Assembly (NCBI RefSeq): GCF_037975245.1
Contig: NC_092577.1
Location: 4,113,501-4,177,500 of the forward strand
Direction: 5' to 3'
Length of the DNA: 64,000 nt
DNA from: Apostichopus japonicus
Taxonomy: Eukaryota > Echinodermata > Holothuroidea > Aspidochirotida > Stichopodidae
In this document: positions 53,527 through 64,000 of the stretch, piece by piece
Position numbering within the stretch: the stretch's first letter is position 1
Layout of the letters: each line of letters opens with the position of its first letter
Notes under the pieces: model-generated
What the model was told of the DNA's origin: nothing
Databases searched by the model: none
What the model saw: the letters and a program-made list of their open reading frames with translations, nothing else
Program-made: the position numbers and the translations under genes

Positions 53527-55725
53527 ATGGCATCCAACACAACCGTTTTAAATGATATTGATGAAAATTTCCTCCTCTGCTCGATTTGTCTGGAGCAGTT
53601 TAAAGACCCGAAATTACTACCCTGCCTACATCGATTTTGCAGCGTCTGCTTGGAGACACTTATAGGTAAAGCTGGCGAAAAGTTGAAATGTCCACTATGT
53701 CAGCAAACCATAGTTGTTCCGGAAGATGGATTTAAGACAGATTTTTATGTGAACAGCATTATTGAATACGTCCACTTCAAGAAATCTTTGAAGTCGGAAA
53801 TTATCAAGAAATGCTATGGTTGTACCCTTGATCTTGCAGTTACTGCATACTGCTTTAAGTGCAACGACTTCCTCTGTCAAAATTGTCGTGATTTTCATAT
53901 GAAGAACAACATTGTGAAAGAGCATTGTCCTCACGTCTTAGAGCTGTGCAATGTCGCAGATAGCAACCTGAGTATGGCAAAGCTGGACTCACTAAAGGAT
54001 GCCCCTAAGTGCCATACACATCCTGAGAAGGTGGCAGAGTTATGTTGCAAATCTTGTCACAGTTTACCGATCTGCATGGTTTGCGGAGCCTTTGGAGAGC
54101 ACAAAGCACACGACCTGCAGGAAGTAACGTCATTAGCGAATTCGGAGAGGAAACTACTGGCTGACAGCCTCGGGACATTGATGGAGCTGAAAGAGAAAGT
54201 CTACGATATGCCAAGAGTAATGTCTGAAAAGAGGACACAGCTGGAAGGTAACACACGTGGACAAGAGCAGGTGATCAAGTCGCAGTTTGAGAAAGAACAA
54301 ATGCAGATAAACAGAGAAATAGACAAACTGAAAAATGATTTCAAAATGCAGAAGGATACGCAAACTGCGATTCTGCAGAAAGAAATTAGCGATAATAAGA
54401 AGGAGTTGGAAGAAAAAATACAGATGCTTGTTGTGCAACACGAGAAGGTCTGTGCTGAGAAAACAAGAAGTACCGACAAACAGATTAAGAAGTTTCAGAA
54501 AGCAAACGAAGCCGAAATTGCAAAACGATGTCAACAGCTGGAGAGCTTACAGAGTCTTCTTGATGAAAAAACGAAACTGGTGAAGGTACATCAAAAGCAA
54601 AGTCACGACAATATTAGAGAACTTTCGGATTACTATGACAACATAATCAAGAGATTTCAAAATTTGACTTTTACAGCTTCTAGCATTCTGACCACAAAGC
54701 ATGATTGGACAAGTGTACAGAGCATTCCTGATGTTATAGCAGCTATCGATCCCTTGATTGCAGATACGGAAAGGCAATTCCCAAGTTTTGAGACGCTAGG
54801 TGAAGTGATCGAAGTAGATCTAGACGCAAAGGAAGCTACTAGAGAAGGAATTGCAGAGAAGGCAATGTCTGTTATCAAAATTGAAGGATTTAATAGCAAA
54901 TGTCATTCTATTCAGTGCATAAGATATTGCAAAGATACTGCCGTAGTAGCAGGTAATATTAAGGGAGAAGGACAAACGCATATAACCACTTTGAGCGCTG
55001 AGGGTAAAATATTGTTTCAAATATTTTTCGAAATATTCGTTTTCCTCAGACCCACCAGCACTTGCTGCGATGTATTATCAGAAGATAGCATTGTAGCGGC
55101 TTGTGGACCCAATAAAATTGCCATTTATGATTTATTCGAGGATGTACCAAGATGTACCAAACTCATGGAAGATGTGATTGCCTATTACCCAGTAGAGAGG
55201 GTGGTCTTGTGCGTGGCAGTACATCCAATAAAGAAATTGGTAGTGGTCGGTACGAACAGCAGAGCTTTGTATGTGTTTAATTGTTCACTGCAATACATGC
55301 GTACCGTCAAATTACCACATACAGTCACTTGCTCAGAGGAAATTGCTTTCAAAGATGACAATTTTCTTATCTGCGATACGATGAAAGGGAGAGCACATGC
55401 AGTGTCCGTGAAGGGATGTAACAGTAGGATAGTGTATGAGTTTACGAAACCGAGGGAGATCGTTGATTCCAATTGTTCGCCTTGTAGCATTTGTGTAGAC
55501 CAAAATGGGTACATCTATATATTATGGTCATCATACAAGTCACATGAATGCACTTGTATCTTAGTAGGATATCAGCCTACCGGCGGAGAGCAACTCTTGA
55601 GTCGATCAGTAGACTCTGACGCATCTTGTATTACAACTATTGTTACTGGAGGTGAAGAAAAGTTAATACTGGCGACTTCAGAACCAGGGAAACTCTACAA
55701 GTTTCATTTACCCTTGATTATCTAA
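53527..55725 (+). CDS. TRIM-family RING/B-box/coiled-coil E3 ligase, 732 aa
   Basis: RING C3HC4: C18, C21, C33, H35, C38, C41, C55, C58. B-box 1 about 96-136, B-box 2 about 162-195. A long coiled coil (~205-385) is Lys/Glu/Gln-rich. A C-terminal beta-rich region (~440-732) has VVVGTNSRALYVFN, parallel to the first gene's VGTNSRDVYVFD. It aligns end to end with the gene at 37162, including KHDWT.VQ.IPD in the linker, so the two are local paralogues in the same orientation, ~14 kb apart. Single coding exon, stop TAA. Echinoderm genomes often have expanded TRIM sets; whether this acts in immunity is unknown. Confidence 0.93.
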   Translation: MASNTTVLNDIDENFLLCSICLEQFKDPKLLPCLHRFCSVCLETLIGKAGEKLKCPLCQQTIVVPEDGFKTDFYVNSIIEYVHFKKSLKSEIIKKCYGCTLDLAVTAYCFKCNDFLCQNCRDFHMKNNIVKEHCPHVLELCNVADSNLSMAKLDSLKDAPKCHTHPEKVAELCCKSCHSLPICMVCGAFGEHKAHDLQEVTSLANSERKLLADSLGTLMELKEKVYDMPRVMSEKRTQLEGNTRGQEQVIKSQFEKEQMQINREIDKLKNDFKMQKDTQTAILQKEISDNKKELEEKIQMLVVQHEKVCAEKTRSTDKQIKKFQKANEAEIAKRCQQLESLQSLLDEKTKLVKVHQKQSHDNIRELSDYYDNIIKRFQNLTFTASSILTTKHDWTSVQSIPDVIAAIDPLIADTERQFPSFETLGEVIEVDLDAKEATREGIAEKAMSVIKIEGFNSKCHSIQCIRYCKDTAVVAGNIKGEGQTHITTLSAEGKILFQIFFEIFVFLRPTSTCCDVLSEDSIVAACGPNKIAIYDLFEDVPRCTKLMEDVIAYYPVERVVLCVAVHPIKKLVVVGTNSRALYVFNCSLQYMRTVKLPHTVTCSEEIAFKDDNFLICDTMKGRAHAVSVKGCNSRIVYEFTKPREIVDSNCSPCSICVDQNGYIYILWSSYKSHECTCILVGYQPTGGEQLLSRSVDSDASCITTIVTGGEEKLILATSEPGKLYKFHLPLII

Positions 55726-55782
55726 AATATTTTAGTCAATTCAATGCATTACATTATATATTAAATATGAAGTATACTAAAT

Positions 55783-55784
<2 letters not shown>

Positions 55785-55871
<87 letters not shown>

Positions 55872-55888
55872 TAGATAGATAGATACAT
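55785..55888. repeat. (GATA)n/(GACA)n microsatellite
   Basis: gata units, ~20 gaca units, gata units again; 60 bp after the TRIM stop codon. Confidence 0.95.
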
Positions 55889-55991
55889 ATTGGTGTTGCT
55901 GTATTTGAAATTTTGTTGTTGTACTTTTACTTTAATAATTTAACATTGCCTTTGACTACCTCAGCATTTATTATATCAGACTTGTGCCACG

Positions 55992-57113
55992 CAGGGACGT
56001 CGCTAGAGGGGGGTGGGGGGGTGTCTCACCCCCCCAATCTTGGTAAAAATGACGATAGTTGGAAAATTCGCCAGCTTCAATTCGGAATTTCCGACTGTCG
56101 CACTCTAATTTTTCTGACTGTCGCACTCTAATTTTCATATGTTCTTGTAATTTGTGAGTGACATAAAATTTTCGATCAAAATTGACCATTAATCAGTCAT
56201 ATTTACCACGTTTTCCTCGTCACATTGAGAAATTGTATCTCGCGATCCTTATACTCCACCATACAAAACTTCGTATGATTTTGAATACTCTAAAAAAAAA
56301 TACAACGTTCGTCAGCTTCAATTCGGATAATTTATGTATTAATTTTGCTATTGGGTGGGTCGACCCTGTTCGCTTGCTTCAAGTAAGTTCAGGATATACC
56401 AGGGACGTAGCCAGGGGGAGCAGGGGAGCGACTGCTCCCCCTTTCAGTGTCGAAAAATATGTTTAAAAACTTGTTATTACACTGCTAATACACGGCGATA
56501 ACGATATTTGTTTTTAGGCCACTGCACATCTGGCTGTCTTACAAAATATGAAAGTTTATATTGTCCATCAGTTAAGTTCGTCAAATGTATTAAAGTCCAG
56601 ACATTGGGCAATAAACAAGAATCATCCTTCTGGAAAAATTGTAAAAGAGCACTATGTTTGTCTTTCTGATATATTATGTAAAAGAACATGTAAAAGAATT
56701 CAAACAGGAAACAAAATCTGCTGATAATATGATATCATATGATAATGATGAAACTGGCAACAAATTGCACCAGATCGCATCTAAGGACCTTCAATTGTTC
56801 AAGAATATCTCAAAGGGGGAGGGGGACACAATTAAAACAGTCAATGCTAATCTATGGAAGCTTATAAGTGCCATAAACATAAGCAAAAACTGCCCCATAA
56901 GGTACAAATGTATCGAAAAAAGTTCGGAACATAAGTGCAGTCGCTAAAGATGGGATGTCTGACTGACACTGACCGTATCGTTGACGATTAGTGCGTGGGG
57001 GGGGGGGGGGGAAGGCAGCAGTCGGAATTTTCTGGCTCCAAAACCCATCCAGTTGGAATTTCAGCCACTACACCCCCCCCCCCCCCAATCATCAGGCCTT
57101 AGCTACGTCCCTG
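55992..57113. mobile_element. 1122-bp hAT-type non-autonomous transposon
   Basis: 8-bp duplication gtgccacg (55984-55991 and 57114-57121). Inverted ends CAGGGACGT(C/A)GCTA. A second end-like cagggacgtagccaggggga at ~56400 suggests an internal nested or duplicated end. C/G runs lie inside both ends. No transposase seen. Confidence 0.85.
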
Positions 57114-57121
57114 GTGCCACG

Positions 57122-58547
57122 TATAAATTTTGAATGAGTTCCTCCAAGACAAGAGGTATGTTAGTTATCGAATAAGAACTTTTCAACTAACGCAAAGAAT
57201 TAATATTTTCTAGTTTGTAGTTTAAATGCTGCAAATGTAGTTTTTACATATTAGAAGTAAGAATCAATAATATATTCGGAATCACACGCTGAGCTAAACT
57301 AGTATGACCGTGAACATTATCAAGTGATAAACATTCTACTTTAGATTCTTCATTTATGGATTATCATAATTTGTATACATTAATAGGCAATAAATTGAGA
57401 AATGAAGATATAAAAAAATCTCCAGCTAATTATTATAGAAATGGAAAAACTTCTTCAATAACTCAAAAAGTTCAGGATGTTTTGCACAATATAGAATCAA
57501 TCTAGATATTGACATATGTTAACGTATAGATATGTCAGATTTGGAAGCGAATCTGAAAAACTCAGACATTCCTATCAGAAATGGTAAGACAATGCTACCG
57601 GGTACGCAAACTGTAATAACCATTATAACAAGAGAGCAATCCAGGTTGTTCCGAAATGTGGATTTATTTGGACTAAGTTCATTTGGAGGCACATCGTAAT
57701 ATACCCACCAAGTTCAATATACTTAGATCCAACATTTTCAAAATCCGTTTTTTATGATGGAAAATAATTTTGATCAAAGAATATAGCTATAGCAATAATG
57801 TTAAATAACGTTACAGTTACTCAATAAAGAAATTTATACTGAGAACTGAAAACGCTTTTTAGTTGGTTTGTGCCCTCTTATCAATCAGACCTAAGCTGAT
57901 GACCCGTATTTGAGACCATGGTCAGTTGTTGCGAAGAGGTATTTCAAAGCCGGAAAATATGATTTTTGATGAGTGCATTTGGTAACTACAAGGGGCATAT
58001 GTTGCTTAAATACACACCAGAGTAAAATACAAATCACCAATGGATGCAATTGAGGATCAGATATGAACAATTGCTGACATATATTTACTTTTGAGATTTT
58101 AAGCGTATTGTATATATAGTTTTACATTGACAAGAAATCAATAACATTTCATTAGCCTATTTTGGTACATATTTCATATTCAATTGTTCAGTAATAGAGT
58201 TCATTAACTAACAAGTAATATAGGATCGATCCTCGAACTCGATTAATATTTTGTTTTGCAACTCGTCATATTGTCCAACGTGTGAAGCGTGAAACTTTCC
58301 ATCTCCGGCCAAGGATTATCTTTCAAATTGGTTATATCTAGAAATATTTTCCAAAATATATGTATCATACTTATACAATTTATATAATATATCCTCTTTT
58401 GCTCAAGCAGTGTGAAAATGATCATCATAACAAACGAATGATGCACAAATAAACTACTGATATTTTATGTATTTTGTATACTATCCTCGACATTTCATAG
58501 GATTCGCGCGACACGTTGCATAATTAAGAGCTTCTGATTCTTACCAG
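57122..58547. other. intergenic, no gene seen
   Basis: AT-rich; nothing recognised. Confidence 0.5.
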
Positions 58548-58657
58548 GTCTGTTTTCTGAGGAGATGACCTATGACCTGTATGCTAGAATAAGAATTCCA
58601 GCCACTGTGACTGATTTACGTCGTATGATTAAAGAGTCATCACTGATACAAGCATAA
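58548..58657 (+). CDS. candidate terminal exon of an unrecognised gene
   Basis: gattcttaccag precedes an open stretch LFSEEMTYDLYARIRIPATV, TDLRRMIKESSLIQA, stop. It looks coding and well spliced, but no upstream exon was found within the previous ~2.8 kb. Family not recognised. Confidence 0.3.
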
Positions 58658-58720
58658 AGAAGGTTTATAACCGGCGGGACGTTCTGCAGTGATGGTTGTC
58701 ATTACGCACACATATTCAGT

Positions 58721-60432
58721 CAGTGGCGTAGCTACGGGGGGGGGGGCGTGGGGGCGATAGCCCCCCCCCCATGAAAGCGTGTCGCCCCCCAGTCGCCTTC
58801 CCACTGGGATTTTGGGTGTCGAAAAAAAAATTACATGTGCGAAAAATATATCATTGGTCTGAATGGTCTCGAATCTCCATGATGACCACTCATGAACGAC
58901 CCTTCGACCGCGGACCGGCAGTAGGCTATAGTTGCTGAAAAACCTGACGTGACATAGCGCATAGGCCGAGAAGTCTACAGTAGTCGCATTGTACTGAAAA
59001 CGCATGTTAACGACCGTCACTCTTTTTTAAAATATCCATAATCCCTAACATACAAATAAATACTAATACAAACAGCCAATCAGTATCTTGTAACCAGTTC
59101 GCATTAACTGATCAAACAAGCTAGTAAGCAATACTATACCCTTATAGAAAGGTGGTTTCCAGGTACTTATATGCAAAACAAGATGTTAAAAGGTAAAAAA
59201 TGCTGACATCATACACATGTTTCTCAAATCATTGCTGGCGTCATTGCCTCGATACCCTGTTACATTTTCAATCGGGTTTTCACTTCTGGGACGTACCCTG
59301 ATGCTCTTAAAACCGCTAAAAAAACATATTTTCAAGAAAGGTGACATCACTATCGCTGAGAAATACCGGCCAACAGTGGCGGAGCGTCCAAACAGTCAGG
59401 GGCGGATGCCCCCCCCCCCCTGACGGACTCAAATGGACTGCTGGCGCCCTTTTTAGCTTTTTAGCACTTTTTACTTATTGACTTTTTATTGCACTCTCAT
59501 CTACCTATTGACATTTGTCAAATTTTGTTGGTGTAGTTTACTGACAAAATGCTCTAACCTACGGCGGTATTTAATTCATCGGCACTTAATTCTGTTGTAC
59601 GAAACTCTTTCCAAGAACTGTACGGGGTTTTCGATCTATTTTTTCGAAAACATGAGCACTCACTAAGATACCACAGGGATTGTGATGCTTCTTTCAACAC
59701 CCATATAAACTTCCGACTTGTCACAAATGGCGATGACACATATTTATTCTTCGTTTATCTGCAAATTAGCAAGGCCCGGAAAGGGTCATTTCCGGCGATC
59801 TAGGAAATATCTTGACTCAAAAAAATTCTGTACGCTCCGCGCTAACCTGTGGTGGCGCTCCGCCTAGATAGTGTAGAAAGCGTCCCTACAGGCCATTCTC
59901 GCCCCCTGACCAATACCCCTAGCTCCGCCACTGCCGGCCAATCAGTCTATCACCCTAATAATATTTCAGACACGATCTTTGATGTCAGTTTGACATATAG
60001 TTCGGTCGTTTCAGTTTGTTACTTGGCTGAAAGCCCATTCAATCTTTCTTGATTTTCCACTCGCAATTTGCAGATTTGTCGAAAAATGTCAATGCCGGTG
60101 TCAAACTCACAAAAGATATATCATGATATTTCAAAGTAACTTACCAGACTGTTTTTTTTTTCTATTTCACTAAACTATTTGATGACCATATCAAAACATG
60201 GGATCTCAAAATAAAGGATGTTGAGAAAACTTTAGAGCAGCTTAGAAGGCCTGGGAAGTGTCATTTCCAGCGATCTAGGAGGCCTTTTTAGCTAAAAATT
60301 TTCGGTACGCTGCGCGCCAACTCATGGTGGCGCTCCGCTTAGATAGTAATAATAAAATGGTCAGGCCCCCCAGAAAATGTTCAAGCCCCCCCCAGCGCCC
60401 CCCCCACTGAAAAAATCCTGGCTACGCTACTG
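58721..60432. mobile_element. hAT-type MITE cluster
   Basis: Ends CAGT(G/A)GCGTAGC(T/C)A at both borders and long C/G runs, but no matching 8-bp flanks. So it may be two decayed elements rather than one. It encloses the well-defined element at 59374. Confidence 0.5.
59374..59933. mobile_element. 560-bp hAT-type MITE, well preserved
   Basis: 8-bp duplication ccggccaa (59366-59373, 59934-59941) and perfect ends CAGTGGCGGAGC. It shares the ggtggcgctccgcctagata block with 60330 and 25960. Confidence 0.9.
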
Positions 60433-60983
60433 GCTGGATGAAGGCTTCTCTGCAGAAAAATATTATGACGAAAGATGACTGTTGCATCTATCAGGATGCA
60501 GATCCATCTTGTGACAGTGAAACCCTCGAGATGTGCCCTAACTCAGTCATTCCTAGCGGGTGCCGATCGTGTCGAAAATCCACTTGGCGGGCCGTTTGGT
60601 GACGAGTAAATACAGATCTTAGACAAGTATTTCTAAACACAGCATGTATTTAGCTAATTTACCTAATATATTTATTTGGAACTTGAAGTACATGTTACTA
60701 CATGTTACTACTAAATCATTCTGTGAAATTAAGAGTAGCTCTGGTGTGTGGGACATGGATAAGTTATTTCATTGAGACATTGACACATAGATGTAGCCAA
60801 AATAGCCAGCGTGTTTCACGATTTAAACGTCTTTATAGCGACATACGCTTAGAGGCCAAAGCATGATAACCAAAGTTCATATATTATGTATAACTGGACC
60901 CTTCCAACATTTGCCGAGGATACACATGAGAAGTTTAGCCTTCTTTGTTTCCGATTGTGTGTTCAGTGGGGAGGGTGAAAGTA

Positions 60984-61046
<63 letters not shown>

Positions 61047-63235
61047 TTATAACTTCCACTTCACGACCGGTTTCGTCCTTTTGGGACCCATCAGGAGAAG
61101 GTAGGAATCGAACCCCCGGATCTTATGTCACAGACCAAAGTCCGTACCATTCGACCACAGTGATTCTACTGGTTTGTGAATGCGTATAAATTGGCTATGT
61201 ATAACTGTCATTGAGGGCGTATTACCCAAGTGTTATGATTGTACAGAGTGCACCCTAGTGCTCTGAATCTGACAGTTTACACAGAATAAGCAAGCCAAGC
61301 CGTAAACAAGAAATGAATGTGGTATGACAGATGTATAGTAAATAAATAAAGAACAACACACCAGAAAATATATAGATCACACAGAAAATATATAGATATA
61401 GATATATATCACAAAAGAACTGTTATAGTTTCGAAAGTGAAAGTTCTTTTTGAGGAAAATGAACGGTCGTTTGAGCAACAAGAACTTGATTTTTACCAAT
61501 CATTTAGCCTACTTATCTAGAAAGAACACTTTGCAATGTTACAAACCTACAGAGAAAGAGAGAGAGAGGTGGAGAGAGCGCACCTCTCCATTAACAAAAC
61601 TAGTGGCACAATCCATGAAATGGAGCATATTTAATCTTTTGAGAGAGGAGGGAGATACTTACCCAATTTGTCGATTAAACATTCCATTGATAGTTACCAC
61701 GGCTCGAATGTTTTTATGTTCGGTAACTATTTCAGCTGCAGTTTCGTCCACCTACATGACGGTGAAGCCTGCATATAAAACCAGGACCTCCACAAATTCA
61801 TTCGATCACCAATAATTTTTTAATTGATAGCATGAACTAAACAAGTACTGCCATATGATTCATATTTGAGGGCACATAATTAATTGACCAGCCACCGTAT
61901 GATTGTTAACACAAGTGCTCTAATTGACAAGCACTACTTTCCTGTGTGAAGACAAATTTGGTTGACCACTGAAATAGTAGTAGACTGTGTGTTTAATCAT
62001 GAATTTGTGCAGAGGAGCGTTCAGTATGGCTAGCATTACCAACTCAGGTAGATATTCAATCTCCCATGTTTTAGGCCAAAAACAGTGGACTATGTGATAT
62101 TTGCTATATGCAGGGAAGATCGTAATGTACATTGAGTTCCAGTGTAAAGTAGGCCTAACTGAATATTTATTAAGATATTAGTGTAGGTTACATATACAGT
62201 CCAATCATTGACTTATTTAACGAGATTTCCATATCGCAATAGAGACAGTATTCTCAATTCCGGGGTCCTACAATTGTGGCAACTTATCGCGAAAGTTTAA
62301 ATAATTCTTTAATTTATTGCTAGATAATGATAATAAAAAATATATCGAATTTTTATTATCAACGACATAAATATTACAAAATGGTATTAATTCACTAAAT
62401 TTGTGTCTTTATCTTTTCCTACGAAACTCATTTTTGTTCCGCCCGCTGAACTGGGTCTCTAAGTCTCTAACAATGTGACTTGTTGCCACTCTAGATTGAA
62501 GGCTCTACATAGGAGGTCAGAATATGTGTTGTATTGAACTGGGCACGATCGGCCGTATGTTGACTGCAAGTTCTCGTACAGTTCTGGGGACAAGATAACA
62601 ATTCTTTTTCACGAGAAAATATTCTTGCAAAGACCTAAATATGTTGGACGCCTGACCTTAATTTTCTACAGTTATTGCACCAAGATGTGACACGGAAGTA
62701 CTAGCCTCGCATATTTGCCCATATCGAGACCGCTATTTACGTTTTCTGTTTATGAGTTTTATCGGTAAATTTCAAATAAAACCGTCTATAGTCGGGTCAA
62801 CTGCATGGCTATAGTCTCTTGTCTCGTTACTTGGCATATTCTAGGACCTTTGTTGTCCGAACCGATCTACAGAGAAAAATTGCTATATGTGACCTTTTTC
62901 TTGGCTATGGGCTAAGAATTGCTGACATTAGCCCCTAGACCTTTCTTTGAAATGTTTCATATTTTGGTCTTGTTTCCTTTCTTGTTTTTAATCAAGGCTA
63001 CTCAAACAAGATAAAGACGTTCACCTAACAGTCTTCAGACTGCCTACTATACCTTTGTTATTCGCATAATAAAGCTTTCCACACTTAATGACGAACGATC
63101 TCCAGGATTTCAAACTCTGTCTAAGGATTGACAGATATAAGTTGGTATGTGATCTAACTTATCTACAGCCAGAAGTAAATGTTTTGGTCTAAGGCCAATT
63201 TACCATTGAATTCAGTTATTGGGTATGGCCACTCG
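60433..63235. other. intergenic with microsatellite and a SINE head
   Basis: (TA)n at ~60992-61046. A minus-strand tRNA-like head at ~61065-61180 carries box B GGGGTTCGATTCC and a TGTGGTCGAATGG box A region, followed on that strand by the (TA)n. gaaaccggtcgtgaag lies between. No protein gene seen. Confidence 0.5.
61065..61180 (-). mobile_element. tRNA-like SINE head
   Basis: Box A-like TGTGGTCGAATGG and box B GGTTCGATTCC, 3' (TA)n. It differs from the 3452 family body. Confidence 0.55.
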
Positions 63236-63239
63236 TTAA

Positions 63240-63305
63240 TGATCGAACCCCGAACCTCCCGATTGTTGAGCCGCCACCACTTTTAACCACTCGACCACAG
63301 CACCG
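63240..63305 (-). mobile_element. tRNA-derived SINE head, 3452-type
   Basis: Minus strand: ggtgctgtggtcgagtggtt, aaaagtggtggcgg, then box B GGGGTTCGATCA. It matches the head of the SINE at 3452 but lacks a recognisable body. Confidence 0.6.
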
Positions 63306-64000
63306 GTATGAAGTCAATACTTCCGTTTTTACAGAATTTCGATAACACATTACTGAAGAAAGCAAATAGTAACATTGCAGTGAAAGATGACTCGATTTTA
63401 TTTTCCTGTCTCTCGTTGACCGAGTCCTTATGATACAAAGACTTGTTGGGCGTCAAAAAGGAAATAATTAGCAATCAAGACATGATACACTTTAGATACA
63501 TTTTAAAACCAGTGATATTCTCGGTTAAGCCTGAAACATTGTCTTTAAGGTAACCATGGCACCAGCAAAATACATTTTCTTGAGAAATTATAGGGGACAA
63601 CGTCTAAAACTATAGTATACCCGAATTGGAATAATGAAGCAACTCGTTCAACACACGTAGGTCTATCCAAGAAGTCAGTGGACCAGATCAGCTATACGTA
63701 TAATGGCTATACGTATAATAACGTGGTTTTCAACTTCTACCACTAAACTTACTTTTGTCACTTCGGCTGTAGGAATCCTCAAGCCTATATTCTCTGGATT
63801 TAACATTCACTTTGGTAAATCTCGACTTAGTAATAAATTGTTTTGAATAATGAATATTTGTTGTTCAACATTTATGATTTGTATAAATTCTCTGGAACGG
63901 AATCATAACATGTTTTTTTAGCTTCTACCACTAAACTTACTTTTCTCATATCGGCTATATATGGGAAACACCAAACCTATGACTTTCTGGATTTAACATA
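63306..64000. other. intergenic to the right edge, no gene seen
   Basis: ttctaccactaaacttactttt occurs twice (~63735 and ~63925), in copies ~190 bp apart, suggesting a tandem duplication running off the window. Confidence 0.5.

Noticed and set aside
61450-61815. 121-codon plus-strand open frame
   Set aside because: Contains a GA-repeat (KERERWRER) and no domain; likely chance.

Overview
The window is animal nuclear DNA: GT-AG introns, a multi-exon tubulin gene, intron-poor RING/B-box (TRIM) genes, a secreted fibrinogen-domain gene, and dense Gypsy, L1/Tx1, hAT, Kolobok-like and SINE-like repeats. The TRIM style, the modular fibrinogen-related protein and a Mag/SURL-like Gypsy element suggest an echinoderm, perhaps a sea cucumber. 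That assignment is inference, not proven here.

Layout. (1) 1-16.2 kb, plus strand: epsilon-tubulin (TUBE1), nine exons visible with the 5' exons off the left edge. Its introns are filled with minisatellites, MITEs and SINEs. (2) 16.6-22.9 kb: a ~143-bp satellite split by a complete Ty3/Gypsy element with two 215-bp LTRs that look identical and a single intact gag-pol frame. (3) 22.9-26.8 kb: no gene seen, MITE relics. (4) 26.9-32.9 kb, minus strand: a secreted Cys-rich/TIL/EGF/fibrinogen C-terminal protein in seven exons, with a duplicated 57-nt exon and a 1-nt frame break in the EGF/fibrinogen exon. (5) 33-37 kb: microsatellites, an hAT MITE and a tRNA-like SINE. (6) 37.2-39.6 kb, plus strand: the first TRIM gene. 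(7) 41.4-44.5 kb: a 5'-truncated L1/Tx1-type LINE, minus strand, between ~141-bp direct repeats. (8) 47.0-50.4 kb: a nest of foldback elements holding a THAP-domain, TTAA-flanked (Kolobok-like) transposon. (9) 53.5-55.7 kb, plus strand: the second TRIM gene. (10) 55.9-64 kb: hAT-type MITEs, microsatellites and SINE heads; apart from one weak exon candidate, no gene seen.

Most unusual observation: in TUBE1, six of nine visible exons have one boundary (splice donor, splice acceptor or stop codon) inside a tandem duplication or minisatellite whose unit carries that boundary. The gene therefore holds dozens of decoy donors and acceptors beside the real ones. I know of no named phenomenon matching this. 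It could be a local mutational process that seeds tandem repeats at exon edges.

All calls come from reading the sequence. Gene identity rests on recognised motifs; no alignment or database search was run.
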